DNA of 64,000 nucleotides from Selenomonas sp. oral taxon 892 str. F0426. Its GTDB lineage: Bacteria; Bacillota; Negativicutes; Selenomonadales; Selenomonadaceae. Below are positions 20,344 through 30,106 of this stretch, in pieces. The stretch lies in the NCBI RefSeq assembly GCF_000468035.1, contig NZ_KI260546.1, positions 62,001 to 126,000 of the forward strand. The letters are read 5' to 3'. The notes beneath the pieces are model-generated. The model had not been told where the DNA came from. It ran no database searches and saw nothing but the letters and a program-made list of their open reading frames with translations. The stretch's first letter is position 1, and the number at the start of each line of letters is the position of its first letter. The translations under genes and the position numbers were made by a program.

Positions 20344-21735
20344 TTGCAGAAACAGATTGAACGCATTCTGTCCGCGTATGATTTTTTCAATGCAGGACGT
20401 ACGCTTCTCGTTGCCTGCTCCGGCGGCATGGATTCGCTTGTCCTTCTCGATCTTCTCCACTGTTTGCAGAAAGAGGGAGGAGCGCAGATCATCTGTGCGC
20501 ATTATGAGCATGGAATTCGCGGTGCGGACTCTCGTTCAGATGCAGACTTTGTTGCTGACTTTTGTGGTGTACGAGAAATTCCATTTGTATGTGAGTCGGG
20601 CGATGTGCCTGCTTATGCGCGTACCCACAAGGCATCGCTCGAGACGGCTGCACGTATCTGCCGCTATGAATTTCTTCATCGGATCTGCGAAGCGCGGCAC
20701 TGTGATGCTATTGTCCTTGCGCATCATGCGGATGATCTCGCAGAAACGGTCTTGCTGCGTATCCTACGTGGTACGGGACCTGCCGGACTTGCCGCCATGC
20801 GGGAGTGGGATGGATTGCACCTGCGTCCTCTCCTTGGCGTGGCGCGTACGGAGATCGAGAAATATACGGAGGAACGTGGACTGTGTCCGCGCCACGATGC
20901 GACGAACGACGCATTGGACGCACGGCGCAATGAGATTCGCCATGCTCTGCTGCCGGAGCTCAGGAGAACGTACAATCCAGCCGTTCGCGAAGCGCTCACG
21001 CGACTGAGCAGTCTCGCCGGTGAGGAGGATGATTTTCTGACAGGGATTGCGGATGCGTCATTTCAGCGTGCCGTATGCCCGGGGGGGATTTCTGTATCGG
21101 CACTGCGTGACCTTCACCCCGCCCTGCAGAGGCGTGTCCTTCGGCTCTTCTGGGCACAGGAGACCGGGAGCATGCAGGATTTTTCCTATCTTCACGAAGA
21201 GCGCCTGCGTGCGCTGCTCCATGCAACAGGCACAGCGGGATGTGACATGCCGCATCATTGGTATGCATCCAGCCGTTATGGGGTTTTGTCAATCCTTCGC
21301 AGCGGACAAGTGAAGCCCCCTGCGGGAAAAGGAGAAATTTTACTTCCTTTCACTCGTGAATATGCTATAATAAACTTTCGGGGCACGGCGTTTTGTATCC
21401 GACGTTTGACCCGTATGAGTGCGGACGACTGGCGTAAGATGCGCGCGCAGGAGGCTGTCTATGCCGATCTTGGCGGGCTGCCTTCGCTGGTTCTCCGAAC
21501 GCGCCGACCGGGAGACTATTTACAGCTTCCTATTGGCCGAAAGAAACTCAAGGATATCCTGATTGACGATAAGATTCCGCGTGAGATGAGGGATGCAATT
21601 CCCCTCGTTGCTGTTGCGGATACACAAGAGATTTTCTGGATTGTGGGCGGACGACGAAGCATTCTTGCACCGCTTACGGAATCCAGTACGGATATTTTGA
21701 GCATTACGTGTATGAAGGAGACGATAGCCAGATGA
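20344..21735 (+). CDS. tilS: tRNA(Ile)-lysidine synthase
   Basis: Modifies the wobble cytidine of tRNA-Ile2 (CAU anticodon) to lysidine, an essential step for AUA decoding. The N-terminal PP-loop ATPase is 'LLVACSGGMDSLVLLDLLH', with 'AHHADDLAETVLLRILRGTG' as the second conserved segment. The C-terminal TilS domain carries 'LRTRRPGDYLQLPIGRKKLK'. It is 463 residues from TTG 20344, which follows CAGGAG. The longer frame from 20290 would run through the terminator hairpin and is rejected. It overlaps hpt by 4 nt. Confidence 0.94.
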   Translation: MQKQIERILSAYDFFNAGRTLLVACSGGMDSLVLLDLLHCLQKEGGAQIICAHYEHGIRGADSRSDADFVADFCGVREIPFVCESGDVPAYARTHKASLETAARICRYEFLHRICEARHCDAIVLAHHADDLAETVLLRILRGTGPAGLAAMREWDGLHLRPLLGVARTEIEKYTEERGLCPRHDATNDALDARRNEIRHALLPELRRTYNPAVREALTRLSSLAGEEDDFLTGIADASFQRAVCPGGISVSALRDLHPALQRRVLRLFWAQETGSMQDFSYLHEERLRALLHATGTAGCDMPHHWYASSRYGVLSILRSGQVKPPAGKGEILLPFTREYAIINFRGTAFCIRRLTRMSADDWRKMRAQEAVYADLGGLPSLVLRTRRPGDYLQLPIGRKKLKDILIDDKIPREMRDAIPLVAVADTQEIFWIVGGRRSILAPLTESSTDILSITCMKETIAR

Positions 21736-22277
21736 TGAGCGATGATATTGAGCGCGTGTGTTTTTCAGCGGAGGAGATTCGCACACGTGTGCAGAAGCTT
21801 GGTGAGGAAATTGCGCGCGACTACCGGGACGCTTCCGAAAAGGTTTACTGTGTCGGTATTCTAAAAGGGGCTGCGGTTTTTTTTACGGATCTCGTGCGTG
21901 CTATTGATCGGCCCATTGACTTTGACTTCATGATTGTTTCCAGCTATGGAGAGGCTACGGTGTCGAGCGGACAGGTCAAGATTCTCAAGGACCTTGATTT
22001 CTCGATCGAGGGACAGCATGTTATTATTGTGGAGGACATCATCGACTCCGGGACGACGATGCACTATCTCCGACAAATGCTCCAGGGACGCCATCCAAAG
22101 AGCATCAAGATCTGTTCGTTCCTGTCAAAGCCGTCACGCCGCGTTGCACCTGTTCAGATTGACTACCTTGGATATGAGGTCCCAGACGAATTCCTCGTGG
22201 GCTATGGTCTTGACTATGCGGAGAAATATCGGAATTTGCCCTATATCGGGGTGCTGAAGCATTCTGTCTACGAATAA
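21732..22277 (+). CDS. hpt: Hypoxanthine phosphoribosyltransferase
   Basis: Purine-salvage enzyme that converts hypoxanthine or guanine plus PRPP to IMP or GMP. In its 181 residues the PRPP-binding signature is '[17 protein letters not shown]', and '[17 protein letters not shown]' and '[19 protein letters not shown]' are typical. It sits in the conserved tilS-hpt-ftsH order and overlaps the tilS stop, with AAGGAG about 11 nt before ATG 21732. Two adjacent ATG codons (21732 and 21735) are possible starts. Confidence 0.96.
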   Translation: MMSDDIERVCFSAEEIRTRVQKLGEEIARDYRDASEKVYCVGILKGAAVFFTDLVRAIDRPIDFDFMIVSSYGEATVSSGQVKILKDLDFSIEGQHVIIVEDIIDSGTTMHYLRQMLQGRHPKSIKICSFLSKPSRRVAPVQIDYLGYEVPDEFLVGYGLDYAEKYRNLPYIGVLKHSVYE

Positions 22278-22294
22278 TATGGAGGAGGGAAGCC

Positions 22295-24289
22295 TTGAAC
22301 CAATCAGTTTTACGAAATCTTGCTTTTTATGCGCTCATGTTCTTCGTTGTGTGGACGGTTGCCGACTATATGTCAGGAAGCCATCAGGGAACGCAGGCGA
22401 CGGCGCTTGGATACAGTGACTTTAATGCGAAGGTGACGGCCGGTGAGGTGGACAAAGTCGTCATTGTCCAGAACAATATCCGCGGAACGCTCACAGATGG
22501 GACGGAGTTTACGACCATCGCGCCGGATGCGCCGAACAGTGACCGGGATCTTTATACGCGCCTCGCGGATAAGGGGGTCAATATCTCGGCAGAGAATCCA
22601 CCTGAACCGCCGTGGTGGCAGACACTGCTCACCTCACTCATTCCGATCGCACTCCTCATTGGATTCTGGTTTTTCATCATGCAGCAGTCGCAGATGGGCG
22701 GCGGGCGTATGATGAACTTTGGAAAATCACGTGTCCGCCTCATGGTGAGTGACAAGAAGAAGGTGACATTCGCCGATGTTGCAGGGGCGGATGAGGCCAA
22801 GCAGGAGCTTGAGGAGGTTGTCGAATTCCTCAAGACACCGGATAAGTTCAACGAACTCGGTGCGCGTATCCCAAAGGGCGTGCTGCTGTTTGGCCCTCCG
22901 GGTACAGGGAAGACGCTGCTCGCGAAGGCAGTTGCCGGTGAGGCGGGGGTACAGTTCTTCACGATCAGCGGCTCTGACTTTGTCGAGATGTTCGTTGGTG
23001 TCGGTGCCTCGCGTGTACGTGACCTCTTTGAACAGGCAAAGAAGTCTGCACCGTGTATTGTCTTTATCGATGAAATCGATGCCGTTGGCCGCCAGCGCGG
23101 CGCAGGGCTTGGCGGCGGTCACGATGAGCGTGAGCAGACACTCAACCAGCTGTTGGTCGAGATGGATGGTTTTGCCTCAAATGAAGGAATCATCATCATT
23201 GCGGCGACAAATCGCCCCGATGTCCTTGACCCTGCGCTTCTGCGTCCTGGCCGTTTCGATCGCCAGATTGTGGTGGATAAGCCGGACGTACGGGGACGCG
23301 AAGAAATTCTTAAGGTACATACAAAGGGCAAACCGATTGCAGATGACGCGGATCTGGATGTGCTCGCACGCCGGACTCCCGGCTTTACGGGAGCAGATCT
23401 CAGCAACCTCGTCAACGAGGCTGCACTGCTTGCTGCGCGCCGCAATAAGAAACAGATCCATATGGCAGAATTGGAGGAGGCCATCGAGCGCGTTCTTGCT
23501 GGTCCGGAGCGCAAATCCCATGTCATGACGGATGATGAGAAGCGCCTTACGGCTTATCATGAGGGGGGGCATACGCTGGTCGGCCTTTTGCTCAAGCATG
23601 CCGATCCTGTGCACAAGGTTACGATCATTCCGCGCGGGCGTGCGGGCGGTTATATGCTGTCGCTGCCGAAGGAGGATCGTTCCTATCGTACGCGCTCCGA
23701 ACTCATTGACCGTATCAAGGTTGCACTCGGCGGACGTGTTGCGGAGGAGGTTGTACTCGGCGAGATCAGTACGGGTGCCTCCAGTGATATTCAGCAGGCG
23801 ACAAAGATCATTCGCAGCATGATTATGCAGTATGGCATGAGCGATGTGGTCGGTCCCATTGCCTACGGTGAGGAGAATCATCAGGTGTTCCTTGGACGCG
23901 ACTTTAACCGTGATCGGAACTACTCTGAGGAAGTTGCTGGAGAGATCGACCGTGAGGTGCGCCGCTATATTGAAGAGGCATACGAGGCATGTCGTGTCAT
24001 CATTACGGAGAATCGTGACAAACTCGACCTCATTGCAAATGCGCTGCTTGCACGTGAGACTCTGAATGCGAGTGAGCTTGAGGAGCTGATGACAAAGGGC
24101 GCAATCAGCGACGAACAAAAGGATGACGACAATCAGGACGATACGGGGAAGCCCGTGCCAATTCCTGTCGATGTCGTGATCGACGACTCTACGCAGACGA
24201 CCGAGGAAGCGGAGCGTGCTTCCGAGGAGCGCCCCGCACCGATTCCAACGACGGAGCCGAAATTTAACGTGACACAATGGAATAAATAG
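22295..24289 (+). CDS. ftsH: ATP-dependent zinc metalloprotease FtsH
   Basis: Membrane-anchored AAA+ protease that degrades misfolded membrane proteins and regulators. It has two N-terminal transmembrane helices ('[18 protein letters not shown]', '[19 protein letters not shown]') flanking a small extracytoplasmic domain. The AAA module has Walker A '[13 protein letters not shown]' and Walker B '[11 protein letters not shown]', with '[20 protein letters not shown]' as the second region of homology. The peptidase zinc site is 'HEGGH', where most relatives have HEAGH. The C-terminus has a long acidic, Pro-rich tail. It is 664 residues, starting at TTG 22295 with GGAGGAGGG upstream. Confidence 0.97.
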   Translation: MNQSVLRNLAFYALMFFVVWTVADYMSGSHQGTQATALGYSDFNAKVTAGEVDKVVIVQNNIRGTLTDGTEFTTIAPDAPNSDRDLYTRLADKGVNISAENPPEPPWWQTLLTSLIPIALLIGFWFFIMQQSQMGGGRMMNFGKSRVRLMVSDKKKVTFADVAGADEAKQELEEVVEFLKTPDKFNELGARIPKGVLLFGPPGTGKTLLAKAVAGEAGVQFFTISGSDFVEMFVGVGASRVRDLFEQAKKSAPCIVFIDEIDAVGRQRGAGLGGGHDEREQTLNQLLVEMDGFASNEGIIIIAATNRPDVLDPALLRPGRFDRQIVVDKPDVRGREEILKVHTKGKPIADDADLDVLARRTPGFTGADLSNLVNEAALLAARRNKKQIHMAELEEAIERVLAGPERKSHVMTDDEKRLTAYHEGGHTLVGLLLKHADPVHKVTIIPRGRAGGYMLSLPKEDRSYRTRSELIDRIKVALGGRVAEEVVLGEISTGASSDIQQATKIIRSMIMQYGMSDVVGPIAYGEENHQVFLGRDFNRDRNYSEEVAGEIDREVRRYIEEAYEACRVIITENRDKLDLIANALLARETLNASELEELMTKGAISDEQKDDDNQDDTGKPVPIPVDVVIDDSTQTTEEAERASEERPAPIPTTEPKFNVTQWNK

Positions 24290-24302
24290 GGAAACGCAGC
24301 CA

Positions 24303-24343
24303 AGGCGCTGCTGCATCAATAAGCGTGCAGCGGTGCCTTTTCT
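24303..24343 (+). terminator. Rho-independent terminator after ftsH
   Basis: AGGCGCTGCTGCA (from 24303) pairs with TGCAGCGGTGCCT (ending 24338), with G-T pairs, followed by TTTTCTTT. Confidence 0.8.
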
Positions 24344-24432
24344 TTAGATGTGATATCATTTTAACGATAATATAAAAGATGGAATATTGTGGGAGATATG
24401 AGTATCTAATTGGGATGTAAAGAGAGGTTCCT

Positions 24433-26316
24433 ATGCAGTGGTATGAGGAAATTATGACGGCAGCAGGAGAGGCAGTCGACTATGTCGCTAATGTGCTGGA
24501 TGAGAGGGGGACACTCGACGGCAGTGCGCGTCAGGTACTCACGGATTTTGTCGTCGCGATGGATGGAGTTGCGGGCTATTTATCGCGTGAAGAGGGGACT
24601 CTGATCGAGAAATGTCGCCGTTATGCCCTTAATGCGGGAAATTCGGCTGAGAAAGCGTTATCCGCTGAAACGAGTGAAGATGCAAAAAAATTCTTTTTCT
24701 ACGAAGTGCGCCCTCTCTTTCTTGATTTGCGCTATCAGCTGGATTTGGAGTATCATATCCTGCGTCATCCTGAGCGGGAAGAGGCATATCTGGAAGACAC
24801 CATCGCTGCCTTCGAGGCGGCACGTAAACGTCCGCGCCATACAGATTTCAAGTATCGTGTCTCGATCATCGTGCCCGCCTACAACAAGGTAGAGTTCTCG
24901 CGCTGTGCGATCGAGAGCCTTTTTCGTTATACGGACTTTTCGCGTGGGGACATTGAGCTCATTACGATCAATGACGGATCATCTGACGAGACAGAGGCAT
25001 ATTTTAACAGCCTTCCGCACGAGAAGAAGATCAATCTGAAATACAACGTTTACAATCATCTCGGTTGGGGCATTGCACGCCACATTGCCGAGGGTGAATA
25101 CGTTGTCTACTTCTCGAACGATGCCGTTGCCACGGAGCATTGGCTCGAGAACCTGCTTGCCGTTCACGCAGCGGAGAAGGATGTGTTCTGGGTTGTACCC
25201 ACCTGCAATGAGGGCTGTATCTCCAACGCACAGGGGATTCCTGTAGACTACAAGAATACCTTTGAAGATATGGAGAATATGCAGGCGTTCGCTGTTCGCA
25301 ATAATGTATCAAACCCGCTCCTCTGGGAGGAGCGGGCTCTTCTCATGCCGTTTGTGAGCGTTGTGCCGAACCTCTTTGATGTGCCTGAGATCCGCGCGGA
25401 TTACCGCTATGTCATGTGCGATTTTGAGGATGATGATTTCTCGGTGATGCTGCGTCGTTCGGGATTTCGGCAGATCCTTGCAAAGGATACCTTCGTACAT
25501 CATTTTGGCGGGATGACGCTGAATGAGGTGCGCTCGAAGCAGGGAAACTACAAGAGTCTTGTCTCCATGCGTCCCGTCTTTCGTGCCAAGTGGAATGTCG
25601 ACCCTTGGGAATCGAGAGGACATTTGTACTTTTTGGATACCTTTATAAAGGAGTTTCATGGAGAGGACACCCCCGTGCGTATCCTTGCCGTTGAATCTCT
25701 CTTTGGTGAAGGTGTTTTGAGCATCCGCAATCATTTCCGTAAACTGCGCCGCCCTGTTGTGATTGATGCAGTTGTGTCCGACAAACGTTATCTTCTTGAT
25801 ATAAAACATATGGCGGACTCAGTGCTGCAGATCGAAACCTGGGACTCTTTTGAGGAGCAGCTGAGTGAACACTATGATATCATCGTGATAGGAACACCCC
25901 TCAATGATTTGAACATTCCTCAGATCATCCCGTTTTTTCGATCCTGTTACGAACTCCTCCGCACGCATGGGTTCATCTATGCATCCCTGCGCAATTATAG
26001 CAGTTTTGGACATATGATGGAGAATCTACCGAACAATGTCCCTTATCTTATCCAGGATGATATACTTCCGCTTGAAGGACGCCGTATATTCCCGATACAG
26101 CGTCTCATCTCTGCACTGCACGATACTTTCTCCATTCCCGCCGTACGCGTGGCCTATGCAAGAGAGGTTTGTCATTTTAGTGGCAGGGATTCTTTTATAC
26201 AGATGACAGAGGCCATTCTTGAGACCAAGGAGAATGAAAGACTGTATCTGCACCATCTGCTCCAGGGGGATATGCTTGGTATCTGTATAACATCAGATAC
26301 GCCCCTGCAAACTTGA
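24433..26316 (+). CDS. Multidomain family 2 glycosyltransferase
   Basis: A 627-residue cytoplasmic glycosyltransferase, probably building a surface polysaccharide or glycoprotein glycan. Residues 1-135 are an alpha-helical region of unknown role. Residues 138-360 form a GT-A fold ('VSIIVPAYNKVEFSRCAIES', 'TINDGSSDETEAYF'), with 'YVVYFSNDAV' in place of the usual DxD and 'MCDFEDDDFSV' further on. The last about 220 residues look like a Rossmann-type methyltransferase relative ('IRILAVE'-like start, 'YDIIVIGTPLND', 'LLRTHGFIYASLRNYSSFGH') in which the usual SAM-binding glycine motif is not clear. It opens the glycan block and is followed by rfbF. ATG 24433 has a GAGAGG site. Confidence 0.75.
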   Translation: MQWYEEIMTAAGEAVDYVANVLDERGTLDGSARQVLTDFVVAMDGVAGYLSREEGTLIEKCRRYALNAGNSAEKALSAETSEDAKKFFFYEVRPLFLDLRYQLDLEYHILRHPEREEAYLEDTIAAFEAARKRPRHTDFKYRVSIIVPAYNKVEFSRCAIESLFRYTDFSRGDIELITINDGSSDETEAYFNSLPHEKKINLKYNVYNHLGWGIARHIAEGEYVVYFSNDAVATEHWLENLLAVHAAEKDVFWVVPTCNEGCISNAQGIPVDYKNTFEDMENMQAFAVRNNVSNPLLWEERALLMPFVSVVPNLFDVPEIRADYRYVMCDFEDDDFSVMLRRSGFRQILAKDTFVHHFGGMTLNEVRSKQGNYKSLVSMRPVFRAKWNVDPWESRGHLYFLDTFIKEFHGEDTPVRILAVESLFGEGVLSIRNHFRKLRRPVVIDAVVSDKRYLLDIKHMADSVLQIETWDSFEEQLSEHYDIIVIGTPLNDLNIPQIIPFFRSCYELLRTHGFIYASLRNYSSFGHMMENLPNNVPYLIQDDILPLEGRRIFPIQRLISALHDTFSIPAVRVAYAREVCHFSGRDSFIQMTEAILETKENERLYLHHLLQGDMLGICITSDTPLQT

Positions 26317-26371
26317 GCAAGCAGTCTTTGTTGGATTGTTGGGCAGATCCTGTGTCGAAGGGAGCAGGCAT

Positions 26372-27163
26372 ATGAAGGTTGTTATTCTAGCAGGTGGTCT
26401 GGGGACAAGAATCAGTGAGGAATCTGTACTGCGTCCCAAACCGATGATTGAGATCGGAGGAAAACCGATTCTTTGGCACATCATGAAGATTTATTCGTAT
26501 TATGGTTTTCATGAGTTCATCATCTGCCTTGGCTACAAAGGCTATATGATCAAGGAGTTCTTTGCTGACTACTATCTGCATACTTCGGATGTTACCTTTG
26601 ACTTTACGCAGGGGAACAGATTGACGATACACAACAATGTTTCAGAGCCGTGGAAAGTGACTCTTGTTGACACTGGGCTGGATGCGCAGACAGGTGCACG
26701 TATCAAGCGGATCCAAAAATATGTGGAGGATGAGCCTTTTTTACTGACCTATGGGGATGGTGTGAGCGATGTTGATCTCAATGCGCTGATCGCCGCACAT
26801 ACGGAGCAAAAGGGGTGTGCGGTTGTAACGATGACAGCCATTCAGCCGGGGGGCAGGTTTGGCGTCTTGGACATCGACCATCGCACGAATACGGTCAGCC
26901 AGTTTGTCGAAAAGGCAAAGGAGGATGGCGGATGGATCAATGGCGGTTTTATGGTGGCGGAAAACCGCGTTTTTGACTATCTGCGCGATGAGGATGCCTG
27001 CGTCTTTGAAAAGGATCCTCTTGAATTAATTGCACATGATGGCGGACTCCATGCCTATAAACATATGGGATTTTGGCAGTGTATGGATACGCAGCGCGAT
27101 AAAGGGCGCTTAGAATTACTGTGGGCATCTGGAAATGCTCCATGGAAGCTATGGAAATCGTAA
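26372..27163 (+). CDS. rfbF: Glucose-1-phosphate cytidylyltransferase
   Basis: Makes CDP-glucose from CTP and glucose-1-phosphate, the entry to CDP-sugar synthesis for surface glycans. The nucleotidyltransferase signature 'VVILAGGLGTRISEES' and 'RPKPMIEIGGKPILWHIMK' are seen, then 'YYLHTSDVTFDF', 'LTYGDGVSDVDL' and 'GGWINGGFMV', all close to RfbF. It is 263 residues, near the usual 257. Start ATG 26372 has AAGGGAG upstream; the longer frame is not needed. No CDP-glucose 4,6-dehydratase (rfbG) is present here, so either CDP-glucose is used directly or the next enzyme is elsewhere. Confidence 0.92.
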   Translation: MKVVILAGGLGTRISEESVLRPKPMIEIGGKPILWHIMKIYSYYGFHEFIICLGYKGYMIKEFFADYYLHTSDVTFDFTQGNRLTIHNNVSEPWKVTLVDTGLDAQTGARIKRIQKYVEDEPFLLTYGDGVSDVDLNALIAAHTEQKGCAVVTMTAIQPGGRFGVLDIDHRTNTVSQFVEKAKEDGGWINGGFMVAENRVFDYLRDEDACVFEKDPLELIAHDGGLHAYKHMGFWQCMDTQRDKGRLELLWASGNAPWKLWKS

Positions 27164-27210
27164 ATAAAGATGGACAAATACACTAATGTTTTTATAGGAA
27201 GTAGGCATTC

Positions 27211-28587
27211 ATGGCTAAGCTGAGCGTTATTATCCCTGTTTACAATATGAACGCATCGCTCAACCAGTGTCTTTTGACGATACGAGAAACGGTACGTCTG
27301 CCGTATGAGGTAATCATTGTTGACGATGGTTCATCGGGCGATGAATGCGTTACAGTCCCTCCGGCGGGAGATGATGTACGTGTTCTGCGCAGTGAGGAGC
27401 ATCGTGGATTCTCACATGCCGTGAATATGGGGATTCGTGCCTCTGTCGGAGAAGTCCTTCTCTTTCTCCACGCGGATATCCTGCTCGCGCCTCATACGGT
27501 GGAGGACATGCTTGATGCACTCATTGCGGACTCCTCGCTTGGTGCGGTGTCCGCCTGCGCTGTTCGCGTGTACGAACGGGCGCAGGTGATGCCTGATCTG
27601 CCCTATCAGGGGTGGGATTCTTTTGTCGCAGCAGCAGAAGAAATTCGTGCACGAGGAAAACAGCCGAATCCCGAAATCCTCGCAGAGATGATTGCGTTGA
27701 TGGCGCCTCGCGCTGTCGTCATAGAGGCTGGACTTCTTGACGAGCAGTATCAGGTCCCGGCGCTTGCCGCATATGACTATACCATTCGCATGACACGTGC
27801 GGGGTATGGAGTCGCATCTCTGCCGAGCGTTTATATTCACCACATTGAACATCCCTTGCAGAATATAAAAGAAAGCCAGCATAAACAAAGAGAAGAGCGA
27901 GCCCTTTTTTCCTCCAAATGGGGTGTTTCGCTTGCATACTCTTTTCAAATGCGGACCGATCTCTTTCCCCTGATGGATTTAACCAGGGACGGTCTAAACG
28001 TGCTGGAGATTGGCTGTGCCTGTGGTGCGACGCTGAGGGAGATTGGAGCGCATAACCCAACTATACAGCTTTTTGGCGTGGAATTGAACGAAGCTGCATC
28101 TGCGATTGCTTCGCCTTTTGTAAAAGTTTTATCGATGGATGTAGAAAAACTGGAACCGAAAAAGATTCCTGTACGTTTTGATTATATCATTATGGGGGAT
28201 GTTATTGAGCATCTGATGGATCCATGGTCTGTACTCACCCATATGCGTGAACTGCTTGTGCCTGGAGGCGCTGTTATCGCAAGTATTCCGAATGTGGCAC
28301 ATATCAGCAATCTACACAATCTTCTTCGTGGATATTGGTCATATCAGGATATGGGGCTGCTTGACCGCACGCACATTCGGTTCTTTACAAAATATGAAAT
28401 TGTGAATATGGTGCAAAGAGCAGGGCTCATCGTTCAAGAAATTCGACCGAACCGATTGAGCCTGTCAGATCCTGAGAGAGACCTTCTAGAAGAACTGATG
28501 TCACTCCGTACGATTTGCCTCAACCGTGAGAATCTTGATACATTTGGATGGTTTGTTGCTGCGCGTCGCCCACAGGACACCGTATAA
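27211..28587 (+). CDS. Glycosyltransferase-methyltransferase fusion, copy 1
   Basis: A 458-residue bifunctional protein. Residues 1-240 are a family 2 glycosyltransferase ('AKLSVIIPVYNMNASLNQCL', 'EVIIVDDGSSGDE', 'EVLLFLHADILLAPHT'). Residues 250-458 are a class I SAM methyltransferase ('LNVLEIGCACGATLREIG', 'YIIMGDVIEHLMDPWSVLTH', 'VPGGAVIASIPNVAHISNL'). This pairing suits addition and methylation of a sugar in a surface glycan. The next gene is a paralogue with the same layout; a 231-bp stretch (27289-27519) is nearly identical to it at DNA level. It is likely co-transcribed with rfbF. The sugar substrate is unknown. Confidence 0.85.
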   Translation: MAKLSVIIPVYNMNASLNQCLLTIRETVRLPYEVIIVDDGSSGDECVTVPPAGDDVRVLRSEEHRGFSHAVNMGIRASVGEVLLFLHADILLAPHTVEDMLDALIADSSLGAVSACAVRVYERAQVMPDLPYQGWDSFVAAAEEIRARGKQPNPEILAEMIALMAPRAVVIEAGLLDEQYQVPALAAYDYTIRMTRAGYGVASLPSVYIHHIEHPLQNIKESQHKQREERALFSSKWGVSLAYSFQMRTDLFPLMDLTRDGLNVLEIGCACGATLREIGAHNPTIQLFGVELNEAASAIASPFVKVLSMDVEKLEPKKIPVRFDYIIMGDVIEHLMDPWSVLTHMRELLVPGGAVIASIPNVAHISNLHNLLRGYWSYQDMGLLDRTHIRFFTKYEIVNMVQRAGLIVQEIRPNRLSLSDPERDLLEELMSLRTICLNRENLDTFGWFVAARRPQDTV

Positions 28588-28643
28588 TACTCATTTTCGT
28601 CATGGGAACGCTGCTGCTATACGCATAGAAAGAAGAGAAAGCT

Positions 28644-30014
28644 ATGGCCAAGCTGAGCATTATTATCCCTGTTTATAATATGAGTACACAGGTGAGTCGA
28701 TGTCTTTTATCGATACGAAAAACGGTACGTCTGCCATATGAGGTAATCATTGTTGACGATGGTTCATCGGGCGATGAATGCGTTACAGTCCCTCCGGCGG
28801 GAGATGATGTACGTGTTCTGCGCAGTGAGGAGCATCGTGGATTCTCACATGCCGTGAATGTTGGGATTCGTGCTTCTGTCGGAGAAGTCCTTCTCTTTCT
28901 CCATGCGGATATCCTGCTCGCACCTCATACGGTGGAGGATATGCTTGATGCATTGATCGCCGACCCGATGATGGGGGCTGTTACAGCCATTTCTCCACGT
29001 ACATACATATGGGCGGAGCATTGCCCAGATAAGGAGTACCATTCATGGGGTGAATTCATTACCGCCGCGGAGGATATTCGAGCGCAGGAAAAGGGCAAGC
29101 AGCTTCCGTTGATTGTGGCCGAGATGTTTGCACTTATGGCACGGAGGGATGTCGTCGATGCAGCGGGATTCCTGGAGGAGGAGTATTCCACTCCGGCACT
29201 TGCCGCATATGACTATACCGTACGTATGACACGTGAGGGATATGGAATCGCAGTGCTGGCAAGCGTATATGTTCACCACGATGAGAGTATTCATGCAGAG
29301 GTGATGGAGTCGTATGAAGCGCTTCGTCAGCAGGAACGAGAACTCTTCCGTTCAAAGCATGGCCTTTCCCTCGACTATTCTTTCCAGATACGGTTAGATC
29401 TTATAGAAATGATGGATTTGCAGCGCGAGGGGCTGCGTGTTCTCGAGATTGGTTGTGCCTGTGGCGCAACGCTGCGTGAGATTGGACACCGAAATCCAAC
29501 GGCAAACCTCTACGGTGTAGAACTGAATGAGAAGGCCGCTGAAGTAGCGGCTCCATTTGCCACAATTCTGTCGATGGACGTGGAACGGCTCGACCCAGCA
29601 GAAATCAAGGAGCGCTTCGACTATATCGTTATGGGGGATGTGGTGGAGCATTTGCTTGATCCGTGGGCAGCAATCCAAAATATGAGGGAACTCTTGGTGC
29701 CGGGAGGAGCGATCGTCGCAAGCATTCCAAACGTGGCCCACATCAGCAATCTCTATAATGTCCTCGGTGGACGCTGGACATATGAGGACATGGGGCTGCT
29801 TGATCGTACGCATTTCCGGTTTTTTACGAGGCAGGAGATTATTAAATTATTCGAGGGTGCAAACCTTGCTGTTGATGAGATCCGATACAAGAACATTCAT
29901 ATGAATTCGTATGTAGAAAAACTTCGTGAAGAGATTCTTTCACTCCGCACAGTCCATGTGGATCCAGAAGACATTGATGCCTTCCAATGGCTTTTCAGGG
30001 CCGTGCGCGAGTAA
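28644..30014 (+). CDS. Glycosyltransferase-methyltransferase fusion, copy 2
   Basis: A 456-residue paralogue of the previous gene with the same two domains: a GT2 half ('AKLSIIIPVYNMSTQVSRCL') and a SAM methyltransferase half ('LRVLEIGCACGATLREIGHR', 'MGDVVEHLLDPWAAI', 'DMGLLDRTHFRFFTRQEI'). The two halves after residue 100 have clearly diverged from copy 1, while 28722-28952 is nearly identical to copy 1. This points to tandem duplication with later gene conversion of the donor-binding segment. The two copies probably act on different acceptors in the same glycan. A large inverted repeat at 30048-30086 follows. Confidence 0.85.
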   Translation: MAKLSIIIPVYNMSTQVSRCLLSIRKTVRLPYEVIIVDDGSSGDECVTVPPAGDDVRVLRSEEHRGFSHAVNVGIRASVGEVLLFLHADILLAPHTVEDMLDALIADPMMGAVTAISPRTYIWAEHCPDKEYHSWGEFITAAEDIRAQEKGKQLPLIVAEMFALMARRDVVDAAGFLEEEYSTPALAAYDYTVRMTREGYGIAVLASVYVHHDESIHAEVMESYEALRQQERELFRSKHGLSLDYSFQIRLDLIEMMDLQREGLRVLEIGCACGATLREIGHRNPTANLYGVELNEKAAEVAAPFATILSMDVERLDPAEIKERFDYIVMGDVVEHLLDPWAAIQNMRELLVPGGAIVASIPNVAHISNLYNVLGGRWTYEDMGLLDRTHFRFFTRQEIIKLFEGANLAVDEIRYKNIHMNSYVEKLREEILSLRTVHVDPEDIDAFQWLFRAVRE

Positions 30015-30047
30015 AAATGTCCGTTTATTTTCGATTTTTGTGGCGGG

Positions 30048-30089
30048 AAGCCGTTATCTGCGGTATAATGTGGCGGATAACGGCTTTTC
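30048..30089 (+). repeat. 11-bp perfect inverted repeat, terminator or operator, before birA
   Basis: AAGCCGTTATC (30048-30058) and GATAACGGCTT (30076-30086) are perfect complements around a 17-nt loop that contains TATAAT (30064-30069). A TTTTC follows. It can serve as terminator of the glycan operon and also flanks the presumed -10 of birA. Confidence 0.65.
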
Positions 30090-30106
30090 GATTAGGGAGG
30101 CATGTG

